Of a stretch of DNA of 25,265 bases, positions 6,349 through 12,981 are shown piece by piece. Origin of the DNA: CAZGTQ01 sp964528575 (lineage in GTDB: Bacteria > Planctomycetota > UBA1135 > GCA-002686595); NCBI GenBank assembly GCA_964528575.1, contig CAZGTQ010000389.1, positions 1 through 25,265 on the forward strand, written 5' to 3'. The translations under genes and the position numbers were made by a program. The notes under the pieces were generated by a model. It did no database searches. It worked only from the letters and a program-made list of their open reading frames with translations, and was not told the DNA's origin. The first letter of the stretch is position 1; each line of letters starts with the position of its first letter.

Positions 6349-7751
6349 AACAGGTCGTCCGCCGGGTCGGTCGGCGTACGCAGGCTGCGCAGGAACGAGA
6401 GGATGCGGACGCGGTCCTGGGCCGCGAGGCCGTCGAACGTGTCGCGCACCGTCTGCGCCTCGCCGCCGTGCAGCAGGATCGCGTCGGTCAGCGTGAGCGC
6501 GCGGCCGTCGTGCAGGTACGGCGCGGTGTCGGCGACGCCCCACAGGCGCGCGGTGATGAACGACGAGTCGAGCGGCTTGCCGAACGTCTCCGCGAGGCCC
6601 GGCCCCATGTCGTGACGCTTGAGGTCGGAGAACAGCGGGACGCGGATGCCGCCGAGCGGGCTCGGCTCGAAACCGGCCGGCCCGGCGAGGAGGTCGCTCT
6701 CGTAGTAGACGTTCGCGAGCGGGTCGTTGTGCACCTCGGGGAACGCGTGCGGGAGCTTCTGCAGCACGGTGTCCTTCACCGGCTCGTGGCAGCCCGCGCA
6801 GCCGATCTGCATGAAGAGCTCGAAGCCGGCCTGCGCCTCGGGCGTCAGCGGGTCCATGCGTGGCCGCTCGAGGTTGGTCGCGAAGATGCTGAGCGCGGAG
6901 AGCTCGCCGACGAGGAACTCGTCCGCCACGCCGTCGTTGTCGCCGTCGACGCCCGCGCCGACCGCCTCGACCGGCTGCATGCCGAAGTGGAACTGGACCG
7001 CTTCGACGTCGAACGCGCGCACGGTCGGGAACTCGCCCTTGCGGCCGAACGGGCGCACGACGAGGTCCTCGTCGACGCCGACGACGCCCGACGTGTCGTA
7101 GTCCAGCGTGCCCGGCGTGCGCACGATCGTGCCGAAGTCGACGCCCTTGGCGAGCAGCGGGATCGGCAGGCCGGGGTTCAGGTCCGCGAGCACCTTGCGC
7201 AACTGCAGCTCGAACGTCATCTCCTTGCCGAGCAGCTCGACCGCTCCCGAGCCGAACAGGAACGGCGGGTTGATGTAGCGGCCGTTGAACCCCGCGAAGC
7301 CGTTGCCGTCGGAGTCGTCGACGTCGATGTCGCGCGGCTGGAAGATCGCGTTGGCGCTGCTCGCTCCGACGCCGCCGACGGCGAACGTGAAGGGCACTGT
7401 CTGCGCGCTGCCGACCGAGTGGCACTCCTGGCAGTTCTGGGCGTCGAGGCCGTTGACGCGCAGGAACGTGCCGTTGTTCTGCAGCGTCGGCCGTCCGCCC
7501 GGCGAGATCGGGTCGTTCGGGTTCATCGGACCGTCGCCGTAGCCGTCGAGCTTGTTCGTCGGCGTCGCGAAGATCTTCAGACCCGCCTGGCGGATCTGCT
7601 GGTGCGTGAGGGCGCCGCTCGTGATGTCGAGCTGCGTCGTGCGGTCGAGCCCGAGCGCGGGCCCCTCTCCGGGCGGGCTCTGGCCCAGCGCAGGCGCAGC
7701 GAGCAGGACGGCGAGCGGAACGATAGCGGCGAACGAAGAGAGGGGGCTCAT
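6345..7751 (-). CDS. exported di-haem oxidoreductase (DUF1111/DHOR, peroxidase-like)
   Basis: A 468-residue periplasmic c-type cytochrome. A signal peptide spans about 1-23 (ALG then Q). Two haem-binding CxxCH motifs are present: CQECH at 107-111 and CAGCH at 318-322. The C-terminal part has HDMGPGLAE (380-388) and PYLHDGRALTLTDAILLHGGEA from 411, diagnostic for the DUF1111 thiol-oxidoreductase-like family. Two Asp-rich loops (about 143-150 and 269-278) could bind calcium. The name peroxidase is by family resemblance; the electron donor and substrate are unknown. ATG 7751 has AGGAG about ten bases upstream. It is the first gene of a two-gene unit with the CPXCG protein, and divergent from the isomerase at 7871 across 119 bp that must hold both promoters. 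Confidence 0.9.
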   Translation of the reverse strand: MSPLSSFAAIVPLAVLLAAPALGQSPPGEGPALGLDRTTQLDITSGALTHQQIRQAGLKIFATPTNKLDGYGDGPMNPNDPISPGGRPTLQNNGTFLRVNGLDAQNCQECHSVGSAQTVPFTFAVGGVGASSANAIFQPRDIDVDDSDGNGFAGFNGRYINPPFLFGSGAVELLGKEMTFELQLRKVLADLNPGLPIPLLAKGVDFGTIVRTPGTLDYDTSGVVGVDEDLVVRPFGRKGEFPTVRAFDVEAVQFHFGMQPVEAVGAGVDGDNDGVADEFLVGELSALSIFATNLERPRMDPLTPEAQAGFELFMQIGCAGCHEPVKDTVLQKLPHAFPEVHNDPLANVYYESDLLAGPAGFEPSPLGGIRVPLFSDLKRHDMGPGLAETFGKPLDSSFITARLWGVADTAPYLHDGRALTLTDAILLHGGEAQTVRDTFDGLAAQDRVRILSFLRSLRTPTDPADDLF

Positions 7752-7870
7752 CGAGCGGGGTCTCCTGGGTCAACCGTCGCGGGAGCGGGTGTGCTCGGGA
7801 CGGGCGCGGGTCCAAGCTAGCACGGCCGGCCTGGTCCGGTAGGGGCACGCTCGCGGCTACTATCGCCGCC

Positions 7871-8782
7871 ATGCAGATCTCCCGCCGCCGGCTCCTCCGC
7901 TCGTCCGCCGCGGCCGGCGCGGCGCTGGCCCTCCGCTCCCAAACCCAGGACCCGCTCGGTCCCGCCGAGCCCTGGTTCCGGATCTCGCTCGCCCAGTGGT
8001 CGCTGCACCGCGCGCTGCGCGGGGGCGCGCTCGACAACCTCGCGTTCGCCGCGTACGCGAAGGACGAGCTCGGTATCGAGGCCGTCGAGTACGTCAACCA
8101 ATTCTTCGCCGACCGCGCCGGCGACTTCGCGTACCTGGGCGAGATGCGCGAGCGCGCGCGCGACGCGGGGGTGCGCAGCCTCCTGATCATGATCGACGGC
8201 GAGGGGCAGCTCGCGCACGCGGACGACGCGGAGCGCCGCCGCGCGATCGAGCGGCACTTCAAGTGGCTCGCGGCGGCGCGCTACCTCGGCTGCCACGCGA
8301 TCCGCGTCAACGCGCAGGGCGGCGGCGGCTGGGAGGAGCGGCGCGACCGGGCGGCCGACTCGCTCCACCGCCTCGGCGTGATGGCCGAGGACTACGACCT
8401 CGCGGTGATCGTCGAGAACCACGGCGGCCTCTCGTCGAACGGCAAGTGGCTCGCCGAGGTCATGCGCGCGGCCGACCATCCGCGCGTCGGCACGCTCCCC
8501 GACTTCGGCAACTTCCACCTCGGCGGCGGCGACTGGTACGACCGCTACGAGGGCGTGCGCGAGCTGATGCCCTTCGCCCGCGCCGTCAGCGCGAAGTCCC
8601 ACGCCTTCGACGCGGACGGCGACGAGACGAACACGGACTACCGGCGCATGCTCACGATCGTGCGCGACGCGGGCTACCGCGGCTTTATCGGCATCGAGTA
8701 CGAGGGCGACGCGCTCCCGGAGGCGCAGGGCATCCGGCTGACGCAACGGCTGCTCGAGCGCGTCCGGGGGGAGCTGGGGTAG
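7871..8782 (+). CDS. Tat-exported sugar phosphate isomerase/epimerase-like TIM barrel
   Basis: A 303-residue protein of the AP-endonuclease-2 / xylose-isomerase-like TIM-barrel superfamily. The N-terminus is a twin-arginine signal (SRRRLLR at 4-10, then a short Ala/Leu stretch). Strand-end acidic and His residues that normally bind the divalent metal appear in order: GIEAVEYVN, VIVENHGG, TLPDFGNFH, KSHAFD and IGIEYEGD near the C-terminus. In planctomycetes this family is highly expanded and often found with Gfo/Idh/MocA oxidoreductases, one of which lies 5 kb upstream but not in the same operon. Substrate unknown. ATG 7871 is set by the Tat signal, and no clear Shine-Dalgarno is seen. The gene converges on the beta-helix gene ending at 8958. 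Confidence 0.87.
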   Translation: MQISRRRLLRSSAAAGAALALRSQTQDPLGPAEPWFRISLAQWSLHRALRGGALDNLAFAAYAKDELGIEAVEYVNQFFADRAGDFAYLGEMRERARDAGVRSLLIMIDGEGQLAHADDAERRRAIERHFKWLAAARYLGCHAIRVNAQGGGGWEERRDRAADSLHRLGVMAEDYDLAVIVENHGGLSSNGKWLAEVMRAADHPRVGTLPDFGNFHLGGGDWYDRYEGVRELMPFARAVSAKSHAFDADGDETNTDYRRMLTIVRDAGYRGFIGIEYEGDALPEAQGIRLTQRLLERVRGELG

Positions 8783-8822
8783 CGGGCTCGCCGGGCCCCC
8801 CGGTCGGGTCACCGGGTCCACC

Positions 8823-8872
8823 GGGTCCACCGCCTCCCCCGCCCACCCACGGGCAGGACCGAGCCGCGCGCC
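8823..8872. repeat. 50-bp repeat, copy 1, 3' of the first beta-helix gene
   Basis: This 50-bp stretch recurs at 10787-10836 with a single difference (8856 G, 10820 A). Each copy lies 80-90 bp past the stop of one of the two paralogous beta-helix genes. Read on the minus strand, the sense of those genes, it contains successive G-runs (GGGTGGGCGGGGGAGG), which could form a G-quadruplex in DNA or RNA. Just before it, ccgggtccacc is itself repeated in tandem. Confidence 0.85.
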
Positions 8873-8915
8873 CCGGGGTTGCGCCCGCCGCTCGAACAAT
8901 CGCTGCGCTCGCTCT

Positions 8916-8947
8916 GGTGCTCGCCGCTCCGGGTGCTCGCCGCTCCG
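8916..8947. repeat. perfect tandem repeat, 2 x 16 bp
   Basis: ggtgctcgccgctccg occurs twice head to tail (8916-8931 and 8932-8947), followed by a degenerate partial third unit up to the stop codon of the beta-helix gene at 8958. It is non-coding, in the interval between two convergent genes. Confidence 0.85.
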
Positions 8948-8957
8948 TGCTCGCCCG

Positions 8958-10718
8958 CTACGGGAGCAGGTCGAGCGGCAGCGCCTCGGACACGAGCGTC
9001 GGATGCAGCAGGTTCGGCAGCAGCTCGAGCGCGACCCACGCGTGGTTCACCGTCAAGCCCGCGAGCGCGGGGTTCGAGGCCGGCGGCAGCGTGAACGTCG
9101 CCGTCGCGCGACCGACGCCGTCGAGGACGCCGAACGAGCCGGCGAGCGGCGGCGTGTTGGGGCTCGTCAGCGTGTACAGCGTGTACGAGTCGACGTTGAG
9201 CGGGAGCAGGAACGCATCGATCGGGAAGCCGGGGCTCGTTCCGGTGAGCGAGCCGAGCAGCAGGTAGAACTGGCCCGCCCGGCCCACGCCGCCGTCGAGC
9301 TGGAGCGTCTGCGTCCCGCCGGCCGAGAGCGAGATCGCGGCCACGTCGCCCGAGATCGCCGTCGGTTGCTTCTCGAACGCGCCCATGTCGACGAGCGGCA
9401 CAGTTCCGGAGCCGACGTCCGGTGCTCCGGCGTCGTCGAAGAAGCGCGCGGCCCCGGCGAGGTCGAGCGGGAGGGGCTCGTTCACGTCGCCGTCCGCATC
9501 GACGTCGGCGAAGTCGCTGGGCACGCGGGCGTTGTCGCCCGCGTCGACGCACGGCGAGCCGGGGAGCAGCGCTACGTCGTCGTCGTCGGTTCCCGCGATG
9601 TCGTCGGCGCCGTCGAAGTCGGCGAACAGCGGGTCGCCGCCGAGGTTGCCGAAACCGCCGAGCCCGGCCGTCAAGCCCTGGATGCAGCAATTGTCGACCT
9701 GCGGGGCGCTGCTCGAGATCTGCGAGCCCTCGACGCTGCCGTTGGCGTCGACGTTGCCCCACAGGATGCAGTTGAAGAGCGAGAGCGAGTCGCTCGCCCA
9801 CAGGCCGGCGCCCGTGCTGGTCTGCGTGCGGTTGGCGCTGACCGTGCAGTTGCTGAACGTCGCGTTCGTGCTCGAGCTCGCGTACAGCGCACCGCCGCGC
9901 TCGAGGGCGAAGTTGCCGCTGAAGAGGCAGCCGACGAACTGCGCCGTCTCCGTGCTCGGACCGAAGAGGTAGACGCCGCCGCCGAGCCGATCCGATGCGT
10001 TGCCGAGGAAGCGACAGGCGACGACGCGCGGTCCGAGAGTCGCACCGCTCGCGAAGAGCCCGCCGCCAACGTCGTGCGCGAGGTTGTCGCGGAACGTGCA
10101 CGCGACGATCAGCAGGTCGGAGCCGGACCCGGTGCTCGACATCCCGGCGCCGTCGTCGAGGCACTCGTTGTCCTCGATGATGCAGTTGCGCAGCGTGAGG
10201 CGGCCGTTGTCGCTGTAGATGCCCGCCCCGCGCGAATCGACGCCGAGCTGGCTCGCGTTGCCGCCCGAGATCGTGAATCCGTCGACGAGCGTGGCGGGCG
10301 AGGTGTTGCTCGTCACCATCACGTGGAACGCGTTCTCCGCGTTGCCGACCGTCGCATCGTCGCCCGCGAGATCGCCGCTGAGGACGGTGCTCTCGAACAG
10401 CCCGGCCCGCTGCGCGAGCGTCGACTCCGTCCCGGCGAAGCCGCCGTAGAGCCGCACGTCGCTCGGCACGAAGAACGCGGCGGCCCGTGAGCCCGCGAGC
10501 TGTCCGGCGCCCTGGTCGGGCCGATACACGCCCCCCGCCACCCAGATCTCGTCGCCCGCCTGCGCCGCACCGAGCGCATCCTGCAGGAAGCGGAAGGCGT
10601 CGGTCCACGACGCGCCGTTCGCCGCGCCGGTCGCGTCGTCGTCGACGAAGATCGTCTGGGCCCAACTCGGCGCACCCAGGCCGGCGAGGACGACGAGAGC
10701 GTGGAGAGCGGTGCGCAT
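8958..10718 (-). CDS. secreted right-handed beta-helix protein with shared C-terminal module
   Basis: A 586-residue exported protein. A signal peptide spans 1-20 (SWA then Q). Residues 22-100 resemble the N-terminal cap of polymorphic outer-membrane/choice-of-anchor beta-helix proteins (FVDDDATG, GASWTDAFRFLQDAL, DEIWVAGGVYRPD). From about 105 to 350 there are repeated beta-helix rungs with NCI/NCT, GG and GN turns, for example LRNCIIEDNE and FSNCTVSANR. SPCVDAGDN at 388-396 is a common end cap of such proteins. The module at about 462-586 (QFYLLLGSLTGTSPG, SPNTPPL, LDGVGRATATFTLP, ending PLDLLP) is shared with three other proteins here. Likely surface or extracellular; binding or catalytic activity is not apparent. 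ATG 10718 is chosen for the signal peptide, though another ATG 33 bases upstream is possible. It lies directly downstream of its paralog. Confidence 0.88.
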   Translation of the reverse strand: MRTALHALVVLAGLGAPSWAQTIFVDDDATGAANGASWTDAFRFLQDALGAAQAGDEIWVAGGVYRPDQGAGQLAGSRAAAFFVPSDVRLYGGFAGTESTLAQRAGLFESTVLSGDLAGDDATVGNAENAFHVMVTSNTSPATLVDGFTISGGNASQLGVDSRGAGIYSDNGRLTLRNCIIEDNECLDDGAGMSSTGSGSDLLIVACTFRDNLAHDVGGGLFASGATLGPRVVACRFLGNASDRLGGGVYLFGPSTETAQFVGCLFSGNFALERGGALYASSSTNATFSNCTVSANRTQTSTGAGLWASDSLSLFNCILWGNVDANGSVEGSQISSSAPQVDNCCIQGLTAGLGGFGNLGGDPLFADFDGADDIAGTDDDDVALLPGSPCVDAGDNARVPSDFADVDADGDVNEPLPLDLAGAARFFDDAGAPDVGSGTVPLVDMGAFEKQPTAISGDVAAISLSAGGTQTLQLDGGVGRAGQFYLLLGSLTGTSPGFPIDAFLLPLNVDSYTLYTLTSPNTPPLAGSFGVLDGVGRATATFTLPPASNPALAGLTVNHAWVALELLPNLLHPTLVSEALPLDLLP

Positions 10719-10786
10719 GGTGGCGAAGGATCGGGCCGGGGGAGAGGCCATCGTAGTCGATGCGGGCTCACCGCGGCGGTGCGCCG

Positions 10787-10836
10787 GGGTCCACCGCCTC
10801 CCCCGCCCACCCACGGGCAAGACCGAGCCGCGCGCC
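10787..10836. repeat. 50-bp repeat, copy 2, 3' of the second beta-helix gene
   Basis: This is the second copy of the repeat at 8823-8872, 49 of 50 bases identical, at the equivalent position downstream of the paralogous gene ending at 10913. It also lies in the 194-bp gap upstream of the 8958-10718 gene, so it may affect both the end of one transcript and the leader of the next. Confidence 0.85.
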
Positions 10837-10882
10837 ACGGAGTCACCGTTCGTCCGTGTAAGTCCCGCGTCCGCGTCGTCGC

Positions 10883-10906
10883 GTCGCGCCGTCGCGCCGT
10901 CGCGCA
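10883..10906. repeat. tandem 8-bp repeats
   Basis: gtcgcgcc occurs at 10883-10890 and 10891-10898, followed by gtcgcgca at 10899-10906. The block sits just outside the stop codon of the 10913 gene, matching the position of the 16-bp tandem repeat behind its paralog, although the units differ. Confidence 0.75.
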
Positions 10907-10912
10907 CGCGCT

Positions 10913-12676
10913 CTACGGCACGAAGTCCACCGGCACCGCGTTCGACGTCATCGTCGGCCGCAAGAGCCCCGGCAGCAGCTCGAGCGTGACGTACGCGTGG
11001 TTCGCCGTCAGACCGAGCAGCGTCGCCGGCGATCCGGCCGCGAGCGTGAACGTCGCCGTTGCGAATCCGGTCGCGCCGAGCGTGCCGAACGAGCTCGTCA
11101 GCGGCGGCGTGTTCGGGCTCGTCAACGTGTGCAGCGTGTAGGAGTCCACGTTGACCGGAAGGACGAACGCGTCGATCGACACGCCGGGGCTCGTGCCGGT
11201 GAGCGACCCGAGCAACAGATAGAACTGGCCGGCGCGGTCGGGGCCCGCGTCGAGCGCGAGCGTCTGGGCGCCGCCGACCGCGATCGAGATCGCGAAGACG
11301 TCGGCCGAGAGCGGGCTCGACGACCGCTCGTAGGCGCCCAGGTCGACGAGCGGCGGCGTGCCGGCGCCGACGTCCGGCGCTGCGGGCGACTCGAGGAAGC
11401 GCTCGTTGCCCGCGAGGTCGAGCGGCAGAGGCTCGTCACGGTCGCCGTCGCCGTCGACGTCGAGCGCGTCGGCCGGCACCCGGTCGTTGTCGCCCGCGTC
11501 GAGGCACGGCGAGCCGGCGAACAAGGACGCATCGTCGTCCTCGGTGCCCGCCACGCCGTCGGGACCGATCGCATCGACGAGCTGCGGGTCGTCGCCGAAG
11601 TTGCCCGAGCCGCCGAGCCCCCCGCTCCATCCCTCGACGCAGCAGTTGTCGATCTGCGAGCCGCTGCTCGTGATCTGCGACGTCTCGACCGTCCCGTTCG
11701 CGTCCGCGTTGCCCCACAGGACGCTGTTGACGAGCGTGAGCGCGTTCGACGCGAAGATTCCGCCGCCGTCGCCGGTCTGGACGCTGTTCGCGCTGAACGT
11801 GCAGCTCGAGATCGTCGCCAGGGTGTCCGTGCTGGCGAAGAGCCCGCCGCCGCGCTCCGAGGCGGTGTTGCCGCCGAAGAGACAGCCGACGAGCTCGGCG
11901 CTCGAGCTCTGGAGCGAGAACAGGTACACGCCTCCGCCGAGCCGCGTCGCGCGGTTGCCGAGGAAGCGGCACGAGACGACGCGCGGGCCCGACGAGGCGT
12001 CGGTCGAGAAGAGCCCGCCGCCGACGTCGTTCGCGAGGTTGTCGCGGAACGTGCACGCGACGATCAGCACCGAGCCGCCGCTGCCGAGGTTCGCCAGCCC
12101 GCCGCCGTCCTCGAGCGCCTCGTTGCCCGTGACGATGCAGTTGCGCAGCTCGACGCGGCCGTCGTAGTTCACGATGCCCCCGCCATAGGACTCGAAGCCG
12201 CCGAACAGGTCGGCGTTGCCGGCGGTGATCGTGAACCCGTCGATCAGCGCGCCGAAGACCGCGCCACTCGTGGTGACGACATGGTAGGCGTTGTCGAGGT
12301 TGCCCACCGTCGCGTCGTCGCCGTTGAGGTCGCCGCTCAGGATCGTCGTGTCGAAGAGCCCCGCGCGTTGCGCGAGCGACGTCTCGGTGCCGGCGAAGCC
12401 GCCGAAGAGCCGCACGTCGCTCGGCACGAGGAACGTCGAGGCGCGCGAGCCGGCGACCTGCCCCGCCCCCTGGTCCGGCCTGTAGGTGCCCTCGGCGACC
12501 CAGATCTGATCGCCCGGCTGGGCGACGGCGAGCGCGTCCTGCAGGAAGGGGAACGCGTCGGTCCACGACGAGCCGGTCTGGGCGCCCGTCGCGCCGGCGT
12601 CCACGAGCAGCGGGGACTGGGACCAACCGGAGTTGCTCGCGGCGACCAACGCCACGAAGAGGTAGACGGAGCGCAT
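10913..12676 (-). CDS. secreted right-handed beta-helix protein, paralog of the 8958-10718 product
   Basis: A 587-residue exported protein with the same plan as its neighbour: signal peptide at about 1-19 (GWS then Q), cap with GSSWTDAFPFLQDAL and GDQIWVAEGTYRPDQGAGQ, beta-helix rungs at about 105-350 (LRNCIVTGNE, LIVACTFRDNLA, VSCRFLGN, ISSCTFSANS), SPCLDAGDN, and the shared module at about 463-587 ending VPVDFVP. Runs of identity with the downstream copy are long. At DNA level 12008-12069 and 10053-10114 differ at only 2 of 62 positions, suggesting a recent duplication or gene conversion. ATG 12676 has GAGGT about eight bases upstream. It is the first gene of the pair, and the divergent 305-bp region upstream must hold its promoter. 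Function unknown, probably surface-exposed. Confidence 0.88.
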   Translation of the reverse strand: MRSVYLFVALVAASNSGWSQSPLLVDAGATGAQTGSSWTDAFPFLQDALAVAQPGDQIWVAEGTYRPDQGAGQVAGSRASTFLVPSDVRLFGGFAGTETSLAQRAGLFDTTILSGDLNGDDATVGNLDNAYHVVTTSGAVFGALIDGFTITAGNADLFGGFESYGGGIVNYDGRVELRNCIVTGNEALEDGGGLANLGSGGSVLIVACTFRDNLANDVGGGLFSTDASSGPRVVSCRFLGNRATRLGGGVYLFSLQSSSAELVGCLFGGNTASERGGGLFASTDTLATISSCTFSANSVQTGDGGGIFASNALTLVNSVLWGNADANGTVETSQITSSGSQIDNCCVEGWSGGLGGSGNFGDDPQLVDAIGPDGVAGTEDDDASLFAGSPCLDAGDNDRVPADALDVDGDGDRDEPLPLDLAGNERFLESPAAPDVGAGTPPLVDLGAYERSSSPLSADVFAISIAVGGAQTLALDAGPDRAGQFYLLLGSLTGTSPGVSIDAFVLPVNVDSYTLHTLTSPNTPPLTSSFGTLGATGFATATFTLAAGSPATLLGLTANHAYVTLELLPGLLRPTMTSNAVPVDFVP

Positions 12677-12981
12677 GAGCGGACCTCGCGGAGGACTGCG
12701 GGACGGGGGTGCAGCGATCGTAGCGGGCGCCGCGCCGCCGCGGGGCCGGGCGGGCGCAGGCGGTCACAAATCGTTACGGAGCGAGCCCTCCCGCGCCGGT
12801 CCGCGGCGGGCTTCCCCAGCCGCCGCTGGGAGGGCCTCGCACACGTTCGCTGGAAGTTTCCAGGAAACTTCCGTGACCGGAGGGGCCGAGACGACAAGGT
12901 ACACGCATCGGACCCTGCACCCGAGCGCCGGCCGCGGGCCGGCCCGGGCGAGACCCGTCAGCCCTCAACCCTTCGATCGCC
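12677..12981. other. 305-bp divergent intergenic region with hairpins
   Basis: No convincing gene is seen here. The region separates the divergent beta-helix and beta-propeller genes and must carry both promoters, but I cannot assign -35/-10 boxes. It contains three inverted repeats: a CCCAGC/GCTGGG stem near 12810-12830, the GGAAGTTT palindrome at 12852-12872, and a 7-bp stem with 3-base loop at 12927-12943 (GCCGGCC, loop GCG) 39 bases before the ATG at 12982. A locally less GC-rich patch, cacaaatcgttacgg, lies near 12765-12779. Confidence 0.6.
12852..12872. repeat. inverted repeat GGAAGTTT / AAACTTCC
   Basis: Perfect 8-bp arms (12852-12859 and 12865-12872) flank a 5-base spacer. Its AT content stands out from the surrounding DNA, and it is centred 120 bp before the start of the beta-propeller gene. 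It may be an operator for a dimeric regulator or part of a dispersed repeat; neither can be decided here. Confidence 0.55.

Noticed and set aside
10719..10907. N-terminal extension of the beta-helix protein up to 10907
   Set aside because: The extension translates the 50-bp repeat and low-complexity DNA, and would bury the signal peptide that begins at 10718.
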